64,000 nucleotides of DNA, from positions 32,778,431 to 32,842,430 of the forward strand of contig NC_082696.1 of assembly GCF_949987515.2 (NCBI RefSeq), read 5' to 3'. The stretch comes from Delphinus delphis (taxonomy: Eukaryota > Chordata > Mammalia > Artiodactyla > Delphinidae). The notes beneath the pieces are model-generated. The model searched no databases. It was not told the origin of the DNA and was given only the letters and a program-made list of their open reading frames with translations. The translations under genes and the position numbers were made by a program. Every line of letters begins with the position of its first letter. Positions within the stretch are counted from its first letter, which is position 1. Shown here piece after piece: positions 49,236-62,349 of the stretch.

Positions 49236-50499
49236 CACGATAATCACCTGTGTGTACATAAAACTGTATGTGGGAAAGTGCTCTAAAATACCTAGCACAC
49301 TCTAAAATTTCTAAAGTTGTTGAAATGAACAGGTCCTTAAATTTAAATTTTGGCTTAGAATATTTATATTTCTCTGTTATAAGTACTAATTTTAACAACA
49401 ATTCAATGTGGCCCCTTGAGTGAGTCCAAAAGTCAGCTCTAGAAGTGGTCCATCCTTTCACAAATTTAAAGTTTAGCATTTCTGATGTGCACAAAGAAGT
49501 AGTATTCACAATGATATCAGTAGACAGAACTTATTAAGAGCCTACTCTCTGTTCAGCTTTGTGCCAAGATTATCTCCAATTTTTTTATATAACTGATGAA
49601 AATCTACAATGATTTCAATAATATTATTTATTCAAACACATCCTAAGTGTTCAAGGGCAGACAATCATGTGTCTTTTTCATATCATATTTAATCTATAAG
49701 CTGTGTGATGCCAGAAATTAATATAAACATTTGAAATATTTACATTTTTATTTGCATTATTACATACTGTAATGATAATTACATTATTATTCTCTAGAGA
49801 TAAATTTCACTACCTAGTTACAATCTATAGCTAGAATACATACATCACCAATGTGAGATGGCTAAGCAAACAGTGGACACTGCAAATAGTTAATGAAGTG
49901 ATATATATATATATATATTTTTTATATATAATTTAAATATTATATGCTTGTCTGTATTCATACATCATAATAATTATACTGATCTATCTCTATCTCCCTA
50001 CACATGTGATTTATTTTGCAATATTATCTAAGAAATTTGGAGCCAAAATGCTTATGACCTATAAGATTTATGACTGGGGATTAAATAGATAAATCACCAA
50101 GGCAAAACTATCACTAAGCCTTACAATTCTAGATGAAGGTTGCAGCAACCTTTAGTTGAATTTTTTTTTTCTGAATAACTTATGAACATTCAAATCCCAT
50201 CTTCTGAATAATATGTAACTAGTCAAGTTATTCCTCATAGTTTCTAACTCAGATTATAATAGTAATGACTTTTTAAAAACTTTTTTAAAAGGGGAGTTTC
50301 TCTAAGTCATTAAGTATCCCCATTATTTAGTGAATAAAAAAATTCAGGTTATTAGATTAAAATGAATTTTTCTCATCACTATTGTGCAGCTTAACTATGT
50401 TAATTTTCAAAGTGTGTTAAATTTAAAAGACCTAATACCTCTGAAAACAAATTTTTAAACAAAGTGGATCATCACTGTTCCCTCTTTCTACTTATAAAA

Positions 50500-50630
50500 A
50501 TGCCACTTTTTTATTGAAGTATAGTTGATTTACAATATCGTTAGTTTCAGGTGTACAGCACAGTGATTCAGGTTTTTTACAGATTATATTCCATTATAGG
50601 TTATTACAAGATACTGGGTATAATTCCTGG
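50500..50630 (-). repeat. L1 3' end fragment
   Basis: Short complement of the L1 tail: tttttattgaagtatagttg, tttcaggtgtacagcacagt, ccattataggttattacaag. Confidence 0.82.
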
Positions 50631-51719
50631 TAAAAATGTCACATTTAAAGCTGGCATTTAAAATTGTTCTTTGCCCTCTATTGCCAATTCTAAAGTTAAA
50701 ATTATTACTTAATAATTTAATAATTATTTAATGTAAATGAAAGCACCTGAAATTAAGAATCTTTAAATATTTGGTGTAACTTACATTGTTATTATTGAGT
50801 TGTCTTTATTTTAAAGAATCAAGATCTGCATAATATACCGAACTGTAATACAATACTAAAGAACATTTTATCACTGGACACTGGGACCTCAATCCTTTTT
50901 AGCACTGACGGATGGTATTGTAACGCTTGCTGACTTTCTCCTTTCAGGAACACAATTAGAATCCATTTTAAAGTAGAGGCACAGTAAGCAGAGAAGAATG
51001 GGTCATGAATGCTTATAATTACCCAAGCAAAGTTCTCTCCCTTATGGCTCTTCTGCATTTATAGTAATTGGTAATTAGTTGGTCTAATTTGAAGATAAAT
51101 TCATAAGGTCTACATGTTCACTAAATTACATAATTCTGCAAATATATTAGGCTAGGATTCCCATGGTACTATGAATGGTCAGCTGTGCTGAACTGACAGC
51201 TGTGCTAATGCCGTTGACATTTGGGCTGAGAAGGAGTGCAATGCAGATGAGTGGCTAGATGCTATCCCTTTGTTTTCCTCACCTCAGTGAAAGTTTTGTA
51301 TACGTTGGATGGTTCTGGAGAATTCCATTCAGCTACGTGAGTGAGTAGGTTCTCCACTGCTTGATCTGACCCTTCACAAGTACACCAGAGAGCAAGGTTT
51401 GTGTCACGTTATGACCAACATATTCATTATTTTCCAGATTTCCTTTTGCCTTCTTCCTCTTCTCTGACATCCCTGGTTACCAAAGGATCTTCAGTTTTGT
51501 AACCACCCAGGCTCATGCCCTAAATTCTGAAAATGTTCTGATCACTAATATATAGTTACCCCATTTCCCATTTAAGTCTCTTAATGCTATCACTTAAAAT
51601 GCAGTGTGATTTTTAAAGAAGCCCTCAATGTAAAACTGTAGAGGAATGGAAAGCACATTGGACTTTAAACATAAAATTCCAACTCTGATACTTTAATATT
51701 TTATGACTCTGAGCAAAAT

Positions 51720-51910
51720 AAGGCTCACCATGTTCAATCATTGTTTTAGGTGCTTTGTGTATTTTCGTTTACGTAATTCTCACAAGAACCCTATGAGAGG
51801 GTCCTACTATCACAACTAATGACAAGAGAATTGAGGCACAGAGAGTTTAAGTAACTTTCCCAGAGTCACACAGTTAGAAAGTATGAAACTCAGCATTTAA
51901 ATCAAGGAAT
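51720..51910 (+). repeat. MIR SINE, 3' part
   Basis: MIR pattern: taattctcacaagaacccta, attgaggcacagagagttta, ttcccagagtcacacagtta. Confidence 0.78.
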
Positions 51911-52721
51911 TCTCTGAGAATTGGCACTATAATGCTCTTTTCCCACTCGGAAACTCTTTTCTTAATCTATAAAATAAGACCCACTTATTGAATAGTTTTT
52001 GAAGGTAAAATAATGCCAAATATAGTGCTTGAGCCTATGCCTAGAATGTAGTAGGCTGCTTTCATTAAATCTTAGTTCTTTCTCTTCTTTTCCAGTGACT
52101 AAGATGGAAAATTCTGAGGGAGGAAGGTTGTCAGGAAAGAGGACAAGGATTTCATGTGAGATGAAGTATAGGAAGCATAGTTCCTATGAGGACTTTTAAA
52201 TTTAATGACAGAGTTATTCTCAAAGTCTTTAGCTTGTAGTATTTATGGACTCTAGTAACAAAAGACCATTTCCATTAGGAATATCCTGGGTAAGACCTCA
52301 GAGTATGACCAACTTGATAACAGCTTCACATTAAAAAACTGTAACTGACAGATTTCATTAAAAATCATTAAAAACTTTTGCTCTGCAAGCATTAATACAG
52401 CATTTAGAAACAGGTGGAAAGTACATAAAATAATATGAATTTTATTAAGCACTAAGCTTGCCTTTAAGAAAAATTTTTATAATTTCTTTGATTTAAAACT
52501 ATAGTTTATAATTTTTACTAGTAAAAAGTGTTGATTATTGTTCAACATAATATGCCCCATTAAAATAAAAAACATTTTTGGTTTCAGGGTCTTGCTTACA
52601 TATTTGCTTAAGGGATGGCTGCTCTAAGGGGAAAGTGAATTAGAGCAGCTGAAATACAGTGTTCCCCTAAAAGGTAAAAGGAAGAGCAGACAAGATATAT
52701 ACTTTTAAAAGTGTGGTACAG

Positions 52722-53095
52722 AAGGAGAAAAACAAGTATCGTATAATATCGTTTATATGTGGAATCTAGAAAAATGGTACAGATGAATTTATTTGCAAAG
52801 GTGAAACAGAGTCACAGATGTAGAGAACAAACTTATGGTTACCAAGGGGGGAAGGGAGGGTGATGAATTGGGAGATTGGGTTTGACATATATACACTACT
52901 ATGTATAAAATAGATAACTAATGAGAACCTGCTGTATAGCACAGGGAACTCTACTCAGTGTTCTGTGGTGACCTAAATGGGAAGGAAATCTAAAAAAGAG
53001 TACACATATGTATATGTATGACTGATTCACTTTGTTGTACAGTAGGAAACTAATACAGCATTGTAAAGCAACTATATTCCAATAAAAACTGATAA
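52722..53095 (+). repeat. L1 3' UTR fragment
   Basis: Sense L1 tail: gtttatatgtggaatctaga, caaacttatggttaccaagg, agcacagggaactctactca, ending ccaataaaaactgataaagc. It is antisense to LAMA2. Confidence 0.87.
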
Positions 53096-53333
53096 AGCAA
53101 AACAAAAGCAAACAAAAATCAAAGTCTGTTACAAAAGGTTATTATTTTAGGTGAACAAACAGAAAATTTTAAAAAAGACAGAAAGAAACCTGGATGACTA
53201 GAAAAATTGTATGAAGTTTGCATTAAACTTTTTCAAGATGTAGTTTATGTAAAATAAGATGCAAATTATTACCCATATTTCCATATTTATATAATTTATC
53301 ATATAATACCATTATAATTATTTCAATAAGATA

Positions 53334-53336
<3 letters not shown>

Positions 53337-53367
<31 letters not shown>
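53337..53367. repeat. (AT)n microsatellite
   Basis: A perfect AT run of about 15 units, 190 bp from the TG run. Confidence 0.95.
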
Positions 53368-53373
<6 letters not shown>

Positions 53374-53553
53374 ATATGATAATATGATAAACTGTGCGCT
53401 AAGGGACAGAACTGGTGCTTAAAGGTCAACTAACTGATTTCTTATTTTACCTTTTTGAGGGGTTTATGACTTGCCTAAGAGTTACAAATATTGTGTGACT
53501 GGGACCCAAATGAGCAGCATTTATATTAGTAGTCTTTTTATTACAGTATGAAG

Positions 53554-53554
<1 letters not shown>

Positions 53555-53596
<42 letters not shown>
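53555..53596. repeat. (TG)n microsatellite
   Basis: A perfect TG run of about 21 units. Confidence 0.96.
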
Positions 53597-53602
<6 letters not shown>

Positions 53603-53928
53603 CAAGTGCTTGCCTGTGGGCACATGTCTATGTTTGTATAATATATGTCTTCTGTTCTTTGGAGTTGGTTTAGAAAATCTATTTAAGTTCTGTCTCTTAG
53701 ATATTAAATCCCCCAAACTAGAGCTAAAATACTAAAAAATCTGCGGAATAAATAGCCATAACTTTAAATGTTTTATATTTAGAAAAACTCACAGTATCTT
53801 CTTGAGAAATTCATGCATAAATCTATTACTTTTTTATGTGTGACAAGAGAAAGGGTAAATTCTATATCAAAAATGCACTTGCAGAACTGGATTCCCAGCT
53901 CACGAGAGAGGTTAAGTTTGTTACTCAC

Positions 53929-54056
53929 TTATTGGATGGGATATTGAGTGGACAGGCACAGGGCTGACAGTCATCAGAGGTTCCTTTAGTAGGATCACCA
54001 TAGAAACCAGGAAGACATTTATTGCAATATAGGCCACCAGTGTGATCCTTACAGTT
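53929..54056 (-). CDS. LAMA2: LAMA2 exon 17 (internal coding exon)
   Basis: This 128-nt exon has acceptor cttcctcag and donor gtgagtaa. It starts in phase 0 and ends after two bases of a codon. It reads NCKDHTGGLYCNKCLPGF, then YGDPTKGTSDDCQPCACPLNIPSN. It holds the second half of one LE module (C-K-D-H-T-G-G, C-x-x-C, G-F-Y-G-D-P) and the first cysteines of the next. The split Asn codon is completed by the first base of exon 18. Length matches human exon 17 (c.2323-2450). The cysteine spacing is intact, so the disulphide-bonded rod should fold normally. Confidence 0.97.
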
Positions 54057-57000
54057 CTGAGGAAGAAATGCACATCAGAGTTTATTATTTCAGTCTCAAG
54101 CATCAACATGTTACCAAAAATAGATCTACAGAATCATTAGTCTATTCCCCGCCAGAAAGAATAATTTTCCACATTAAATGGTCAATTTTACAGCTGGGAG
54201 AGAGCACTGAAAGTTAATTTAATATCTAGCTTATAAACTACACACTAGTTTCAGCATATGCAAACTTACAAAAAGATGACTGAAATTCATTATAAATATT
54301 TTTAATTATGCAAATAGTATTTCCTTTTTTTCTTTGTTGTTTTCTTTAAGGAAATACAAGTGATCATGAGTGTGTATGTGTGTATAGTTATAGAGTCTTA
54401 ATAATATATGTTTAATGGAAATTGTACTTGATTTAGGTAAAAATCAATTGTTCAGCTTAAACTGCTGATTTAATGAGAACTATGGCTAATCCTACAAAAC
54501 CTCTGACACTATGGCCTTTTACATCAGAGATTAATTTGGACCTCAGTAGGCTCTGATGATGTGGACAATGCACTAATGTATTACAGCTGCGAGGGCCTTG
54601 CTTAACTCATAATTTAAAAATGAGAATATTGAAAAATTAAAAATTTATACCAATAAATAATAAAACCACAAGGCACATAAAAATTTCCCTCACACATTGT
54701 TTTTTACTTTTTATTTTTTTATTATTTTTATCATCTTTATTAGAGTATAATTGCTTTACAATGGTGTGTCAGTTTCTGCTTTATAACAAAGTGAATCAGT
54801 TATACATATACATATGTCCCCATATCTCTTCCCTCTTGCATCTCCCTCCCTCCCACCCTCCTTATCCCACCCCTCTAGGTGGTCACAAAGCACCGAGCTG
54901 ATCTCCCTGTGCTATGCGGCTGCTTCCCACTAGCTATCTATTTTACATTTGGTAGTGTATATATGTCCATGTCACTCTCTCACTTTTTCCCAGCTTCCCC
55001 TTCCCCTCCCCATATCCTCAAGTCCATTCCCTAGTAGGTCTGCATCTTTATTCCTGTCTTGCCCCTAGGTTCTTCTAACCATTTTCTTTTTCTTTCTTTA
55101 GATTTCATATATATGTGTTAGCATATGGTATTTGTTTTTCTCTTTCTGACTTACTTCACTCTGTATGACAGTCTCTACGTCCATCCACCTCACTACAAAT
55201 AACTCAGTTTCATTCCTTTCTATGGCTGAGTAATATTCCATTGTACATATATGCCACATCTTCTTTATCCATTCATCTACTGATGGATACTTAGGTTGCT
55301 TCCATGTCCTGGCTATTGTAAATAGAGCTGCAATGAACATTGTGGTACATGGCTCTTTTTGAATTATGGTTTTCTCAGGGTATATGCCCAGTGGTGGGAT
55401 TGCTGGGTCGTATGGTAGTTGTATTTGTAGTTTTTTAAGGAACCTCCGTACTGTTCTCCATAGTGGCTGTATCAATTTACATTCCCACCAACAGTGCAAG
55501 AGTGTTCCCTTTTCTCCACACCCTCTCCAGCATTTACTGTTTGTAGATTTTTTGATGATGGCCATTCTGACCAGTGTGAGATGATATCTCATTGTAGTTT
55601 TGATTTGCATTTCTCTAATGATTAATGATGTTGAGCATTCTTTCATGTGTTTGTTGGCAATCTGTATATCGTCTTTGGAGAAATGTCTATTTAGGTCGAC
55701 CGCCCATTTCTGGATTGGGTTGTTTGTTTTTTTGATATTGAGCTGCATGAGCTGCTTGTATGTTTTGGAGATTAATCCTTTGTCAGTTGCGTCATTTGCA
55801 AATATTTTCTCCCATTCTGAGGGTTGTCTTTTCGTCTTGTTTATGGTTTCCTTTGCTGTGCAAAAGCTTTGAAGTTTCATCAGGTCCCATTTGTTTATTT
55901 GTGTTTTTATTTCCATTTCTCTAGGAGGTGGGTCAAAAAGGATCTTGCTGTGATTTGTCATAGAGTGTTCTGCCTATGTTTTCCTCTACGAGTTTTATAG
56001 TGTCTGGTCTTACACTTAGGTCTTTAATCCATTTTGAGTTTATTTTTGTGTATGGTGTTAGGGAGTGTTCTAATTTCATTCTTTTACATGTAGCTGTCCA
56101 GTTTCCCCAGCACCACTTATTGAAGAGGCTGTCTTTTCTCCACTGTATATTCTTGCTGCCTTTATCAAAGATAAGGTGACCATATGTGCGTGGGTTTATG
56201 TCTGGGCTTTCTATCCTGTTCCATTGATCTATATTTCTGTTTTTGTGCCAGTACCATACTGTCTTGATTACTGTAGCTTTGTAGTGTAGTCTGAAGTCAG
56301 GGAGCCTGATTCCTCCAGCTCCTTTTTTCTTTCTCAAGATTGCTTTGGCTATTCGGGGTCTTTTGTGTTTCCATACAAATTGTGAAATTTTTTGTTCTAG
56401 TTCTGTGAAAAATGCCAGTGGTAGTTTGATAGGGATTGCATTGAATCTGTAGATTGCTTTGGACAGTAGAGTCATTTTCACAATGTTGATTCTTCCGATC
56501 CAAGAACATGGTATATCTTTCCATCTATTTGTATCATCTTTAATTTCTTTCATCAGTGTCTTACAATTTTCTGCATACACACACTTTTTTAAAAAATTGA
56601 AATGGTATTTTTCTGTGAATTAGTATTTTTTGAAACCATGTTCTTTTCAAAAATAAAAAATCAAAATAAAGTAATTTATATCTTGATATCTTCATATTAA
56701 TTAAAGTATATTCATAAACCCACTTTGTGTTCACAAAATTGATCAATACTGGTAAAGGTGAGCAATCAGATAATCAACAAGTGAAACTGTCTATAAAGCA
56801 CTGAAAAGTTTTAATGATGTTTTGGTATCATGTAAACATAACTTCTTCAGTCTCCAATGATACAATAAAATGTATCTTATGCCTATTACCTATCATACGA
56901 TATGGATTTATTATGACTGAAATACATTTTTAATTTTACAAGCATATAAAATGCTATTTTTTTCTCATTTCCAAAGAATTCATCAGAGCTTGGAGTACAA

Positions 57001-60000
57001 AACCTTTAATTTTATCATCAATAACTAAATAGGTAGAGGAAATGGCTAATAGCCAAAATATAAATTCACTTTAAGCATAAAGTAAAAATTTGTTAATCTG
57101 ATTGACCAATGGGATAGCCAGTTTGATTCAATGAAAATTCTGAATTATTATTTCTTTTAGTATATTTTTAAGAAGCTCAATTTTAATTACAGTTAGTAAA
57201 TGGATTTAAGAAAAAAACACCCATAAATAAACACTTCTGAACATAGCTTGTTAAATTCCTTGGGGAGAGGGACAGATTCTTTATTGTAGACAATGTTAAA
57301 TGAAAATCCAGTAATCCACTTGCTTACAATCTGTAAATGTGGGAGTTAAGCTCACAATACATGAAGTTTTCAAGCTCTGAAATCTCATGACAGTTTCATG
57401 ACAGTGAGTAGGTAATTCTTTAGTATCTGGTGATACTTGAAAATAGGTTTTTCTTTAAGGTATCTAAAATTCTCAAATTTATTTTGCAACCCTCTATGAA
57501 AGTAGCAAAGGTGTTAACTTTATTATCCACATTTGTCTAAATAACAGCACATTGGGATGGAAGGTGCAAAACATGGATCAATTTGATGAAAGGCTTTCCT
57601 CTTTGATTTCATCTTCATATTAGTTCCTTGCAGTTTTCAAGTTTAAAGTTGTCTCTTACTAAAAAAGTATGTTTTTTGCAATATTCTTTGCATATTGTCA
57701 GATTGACACAATCAAAATTATATCTTCAAAGACTTAGGGACTTTAAAAAATAAGATTATAAAACTGATTATGTTTTAACCATGTTGAAAATGGTATTTCT
57801 AAAACTCAACTGAAAATCTTGCACAACCCCGAGACCATGCTTTTCTTTACTGATTTGAAAGAAAAATAACATGTAGGAGTTTTTAACATTTCCTGATGTC
57901 ATATTTCAGTTAATGTAAATAAAATTAATCTTAAAACTCAAGTGTTTCTGCAGTTGAAACCATAAAACAATATTAGACAACAATACTATGGAAAACCCAA
58001 ACTGAAAAAGACGAAAGGTTCGCTCTGATGGGCTGGTTATTTTTACAGGTGTCCTGCTACAAAACTACTTTCCAAATGTCTATTCACATTGCTTATCAAA
58101 AGAACAATGACAAGGAACAAGTATGCAATCTTCCCATGTGGCTTGAGTGTTTCCTAGATCACTTCAAAAGTACTTTGAGTCAAAATGACCTTTTAATATA
58201 TAATAAGTCTGCCCTATAACGGAGGTCTGGATTTTGATCTAATATCAAAAAATATTTCAGTTAATTTCTAATTAGATTTCAAAGCCAAACTAAAAAGCAG
58301 TTTATCTGTAAGTTTTGTAAATTTTCTGTCTAGTGCTTGGGGGGGAAGCATAAATAATAAAAAAAGGAAGCTAAAATGCGGGTCAACTGAACAGTAAGAA
58401 TGCCTTTGATGTGCAACATTTAAATATTTTTCTCTTTGTGGATCACATTAGAATGAATACACTCAAAATGGAACATCAGCATTTAGTTATTAATACCATT
58501 TCAGATAAAGAGAATTTGAAAGTCTCCAGAAATATCTTACATGATCACCTATTTACCAGCTACAGAGGAAACCTCAGAAAACACCCCAGATTCTCTCTCT
58601 ATCATCAAGATCTCTGTTGTTTCCCTAAGACTCATTGTGTTATTTGAAGTAGCCTATCTCCCTGTCCATGAAACAAAGTCAGTAAACTAGGCTTCATTAG
58701 TAGAAGGTCTCACATAATCATTGATCCCCTCCCTTCTTCCTCCCAAAATTATGCTGGATGAAACTATTTTATTCTAAAACAATGGGCTTTCATTCTTAGA
58801 AATATTACATAACCAAATGAATTAACAGCATGATTTTAGACTTAATGAATGCAACATGAAATATTACTATTGGGAACATTAAAAGTCTGGTATCATGAAA
58901 TATTTATTTTTGTCTTTCTAGTTTCAGTAAAGCAAATCTATATCTGGTTTGGGCTGAATATTTCCTATTGCATGTTAGTAAAGTGTTTAAAGGTAATTCA
59001 GTATTTTTTCCAAGGTACATTTTAAAAGACTTATTGTATAATTAAAATGAAAATCACTTAGTCTTTCTATTCATAACAATGCCATTTGAAAAATCTACTG
59101 ATCCACAAATTAAGGCTATCACGCTTTATACTGCAATGCAATTAAACAAAATCTTCTATACAGAAAACAGAAAGAGCATCAATAAACCTAAATGCCAAAT
59201 CACATTGAAACAAAAGCCCTGAATTTTCATTTTGGATTTTTCCCAGAAGCTTTTAAGTAGAAGAAAAAGGGTGGGGGGAAGAATGAGCAAGAGAAAGAGA
59301 GAACATTAAGAAATACAGATAACAGAGTCTGCCTTAAATTCTACAGGGAAATGAGAGTATGATATCTTCCTAAACTGCCACCATTTCAAATTGTGTTTCT
59401 GCAAGACTAATGAAATGAGAAGTGTTGTTTCAAGCTTCATGCCATGTCAGACAATATAAAACTAACATGCCCTTGAGTTAATCAGAATTGTCTATTCAGT
59501 GTAATTCTCTAATCCAAAAGCTTCTTAGCAGGATGGAAAGTACTTTGCCTTTTGCAGAGCTTTTTTTCTGGTTGAAGTATAGACTTAATTGTAAAAGGAG
59601 TAAGGAGCTCTGGTGAATATGTATTGCATATATTTATGATTTTTTAATCTATATATGTTGCTTTGTATTTAGTTAAATGCTGACATTTGACAATAAAAAA
59701 GTGTAGTATTCCCTCATTTTCAAAGTGACAAAAACTGAATTATGCCTGTTACAGAGGTTACATTTTATACTTTTCATATTATGGGGATATAAATTATTTC
59801 CTGTTACAGAAATACAGTCTATTTTTTGGTAGATTTATGGAAAGGATTGAAACCATATATATTTGTGGTAGAAAGGTATCCCAGTCATTAGTTATGCTTT
59901 ATTATGATGTATCTAATCTTAATTCAATTCTTAGACTAATATGAATAAACACTTTCTAATGCTTGTTAGTCAGGGAGACCACGTATGAAAGAACGTTCCC

Positions 60001-60149
60001 AGCTTCCAACTCAGTTCAATATAAAGAGTGCCATCAAATCACTTCCTGACTCAAGTATTTAAAGCCCCAAAGGTAGTAACTGAATTGCAGGGCCTATTGA
60101 GCTGACTTCAGCCCTGTCAATCAGCATCTCCAAAGGAGAAAGCACTTAC
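54057..60149 (-). other. LAMA2: LAMA2 intron 16
   Basis: This 6093-nt intron lies between exons 16 and 17. A 5'-truncated L1 fills about 54715-56585. From 56590 to 60140 the sequence is AT-rich with no element I recognise and no convincing open frame. It may hold old, diverged repeats that need a database to name. Confidence 0.85.
54715..56585 (-). repeat. L1, 5'-truncated, with long ORF2 remnants
   Basis: About 1.87 kb. The minus strand has two overlapping long frames (55933-56580 and 55098-55961) that join across one frameshift near 55940-55960. Together they give about 490 residues of the C-terminal part of ORF2 protein, including [16 protein letters not shown], the [15 protein letters not shown] cysteine region and [13 protein letters not shown]. 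The L1 3' UTR follows down to a T-rich end near 54715. This is the least damaged L1 in the window, but it lacks the endonuclease and most of the reverse transcriptase. Confidence 0.93.
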
Positions 60150-60263
60150 CAGGCATTCTCCAGTGATATCATCACAGGATTCCGCGTGACCAAAGCACTG
60201 ACAGGGTTCACAGATGCCACCAAAAATAGTGCCGTTAACTCGTCTGTGCCTAGGCCAACAAGA
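60150..60263 (-). CDS. LAMA2: LAMA2 exon 16 (internal coding exon)
   Basis: This exon is 38 whole codons, bordered by ttcctttcag at its 5' side and gtaagtgct at its 3' side. The translation starts SCWPRHRRVNGTIFGGICEP and continues CQCFGHAESCDDITGECL, which I recognise as laminin alpha-2 just after domain IVb. It completes the LE module split by domain IVb and opens the next one (C-x-C and CD-x-x-TGEC pattern). NGT is an N-glycosylation sequon. Length 114 and phase 0/0 match human exon 16 (c.2209-2322, from memory). The product is the alpha chain of laminin-211/221, secreted into the basement membrane of muscle and peripheral nerve. Confidence 0.97.
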
Positions 60264-60444
60264 CTGAAAGGAAGATAAGGCTTCAAGTTAGTCTCAGGGA
60301 TTTTTTAAAAGTTTGCTTTTTGTCTTTATTGGATAAAGGAAAATATTTAGGTAGCAAACCCAGCAAATGTGCTTGTCAAAGCACTGCCATTATGGAAATA
60401 TTGCTACAGAGCTATTCCTCCTGACATGGGAGCTTCATACTAAC

Positions 60445-60498
60445 CTTAGTGTTATTGGCAGGTATGAGATTAGAAGAAGTATTAGCTTGATGTCTCTT
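60445..60498 (-). other. Candidate 54-nt cassette exon in intron 15
   Basis: On the minus strand this 54-nt open stretch is bordered by a strong acceptor (tctctgctttattttgctg then tttcag) and a donor (AAG then gttagtatg). It is 18 codons with no stop (KRHQANTSSNLIPANNTK) and would sit in phase 0 directly before exon 16. It would add a Ser/Asn/Thr-rich stretch with an NTS and an NNT pattern between domain IVb and the next LE half-module. It is not part of the canonical protein I remember. It could also be a chance splice-like sequence. Confidence 0.35.
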
Positions 60499-62169
60499 CT
60501 GAAACAGCAAAATAAAGCAGAGATATAAAGAACTGAAACATGACAGTCGCAAAGTAAAAAGCACAGATAAGAAAATGGAAGAAAAAGTACTGAAAAAAAG
60601 CAGCCGACAGAAATGGACTCTTCAGAACCTTAGCCTAAGAGAGCACCTAATGTCATTCCAAGGAATATAGATTCTCTGGAGTGACCTCTCTTTCCCACGT
60701 ACAAACTGCCCGTAACTCTGTCACTTTCAGAAAATCTCTGCAGTCATTTGGAAGAAAGGTAGCATCCGCTCTTAACATTTGATCACACACACATATATAA
60801 TTTATACCTCTCATTCTCAACTTCCTCCATCCTATTATGCTTTCTCAAATTTACACAAAATAGTTTATGATTTATTTACCATATATTTATTCCCTTGATA
60901 TTTTATTTTATGGCATTATTCTACTAGAACTCTACTTATATCTATCATTTCCTTTCTAAGTGTGAGACACTTTACCATCCAAAAATAGAATTCTGATTAG
61001 AAAAAGGGTATTTGGGCCATACAGTATCTGTGTGTCTGTGCTGGCTTTCAGTTCACGTCATGTTTAAGTTTCTCTTCCGTGCGGGTCACTATAAATTGGA
61101 CGGGATGCAAAATAAGGGGACAAACTTCACTGCCCTCTAGGAGGTTATGATCTCCATCAAGTTAAAATTGCATTTTGTGGGTTATTTACCATATTTCTGG
61201 ATGGTTAACTATGACATAATATATCATGAAAAGGTCTTTTTTTTCCCAGTTGAAAGTGGAAACAAGAGAGAAACCACTGAAGTAATAAATAATATAGAAT
61301 TGTGTTGTGTATTGTTGGAAATGTTCCTTCTGCCTCAGGATATGAGGACTCTTAAATGTGAACATCGATAGCAAACACATTAAAAAAAAAGGATGAGCTG
61401 ATACTTCATATTTGAAAGGAAAACAAAACAACTTTCCTCTTAATTTGCGCAGTACAGAAAAGGTGTCAATTTTCTAACCTCTTCTAATAATTTCTCCTCA
61501 TTAAAACTGTTGTCACCCTAGACTCATTATAGAAGAGATTTTGTAATGTAATATATATTTCTAAAAACTGGTGAAGCTACATATCCAGAAGGGGGTAGAA
61601 ATTAAGGGTGATGATAACAAGGAGAGAACTGATTTACTCTTTTCAGGACAAATATTCATGGAATTGTCATTAATAAGTTATATATATATATATATATCTG
61701 CAAATGTACTACTCCATTTGTACATGTACTCCATCTTCTTTCCTCAAATTTCCCAACTCTTTACACCTCTCTCTTAGCCAGTAATTTCATCTCATTAGTC
61801 ACAGAGAAAATTAAAGCCATTGGAAGCCAAATTTCCACTACCAAGTCCACAAGCATAAGTGTATATTTCCATTTGTCATATTCCCCTCTGGAACAGGCAT
61901 GCAGGATTCTTCATGCTCTCAAAGGAATATCACTGCACTTGCAATCTGTATTCCATTATCTATTGTCTTCCCAGTATTTCCTCTCTGTGCTGCATCAGTA
62001 ATAGCTTTCCTTTCTGTTGGATCATTACTATCGGCTTGAAAATATGATCTAGTGTCTCCATCAAAAATCAGCTAATAGAAAAAAAAGACAAAATTACTTC
62101 CTTAATATCCTATAACTTTCAGTTACCTCCCTGTTTTTCTTTTCAGTAAGACTGCGCTAAAAAGAATGG

Positions 62170-62194
<25 letters not shown>

Positions 62195-62203
<9 letters not shown>

Positions 62204-62280
62204 AACTGATTCACTTTGCTGTACACCTGAAACTTTCACAACATTGTAAATCAACTATACTCCGATAGAAGTTTAAAACA
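62195..62280 (+). repeat. L1 3' end fragment after a TA repeat
   Basis: Short L1 tail, gtataactgattcactttgc and cattgtaaatcaactatact, directly following a (TA)n run at 62171-62195. Confidence 0.75.
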
Positions 62281-62349
62281 AGAAAAAAACTAAAAAAAAA
62301 AATGTTTTTTCTTCCTCACTTCCCTTTTATGCTTCATTCCATCCTAATC

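Larger units (their letters stand above)
43985..53928 (-). other. LAMA2: LAMA2 intron 17
   Basis: This 9944-nt intron contains an L1 with a nested hAT-like element (45185-46350), L1 tails at 50500-50630 and 52722-53095, MIR pieces near 47150-47260, 49090-49235 and 51720-51910, and (AT)n and (TG)n microsatellites near 53.3-53.6 kb. The stretches 44000-45180, 46400-47150 and 47270-49080 show nothing I can name. The open frames at 46410-46835 and 47441-47875 have no recognisable domain. A 19-20 bp tandem duplication (gatagtggcaga units) lies near 48204-48241. Confidence 0.85.
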
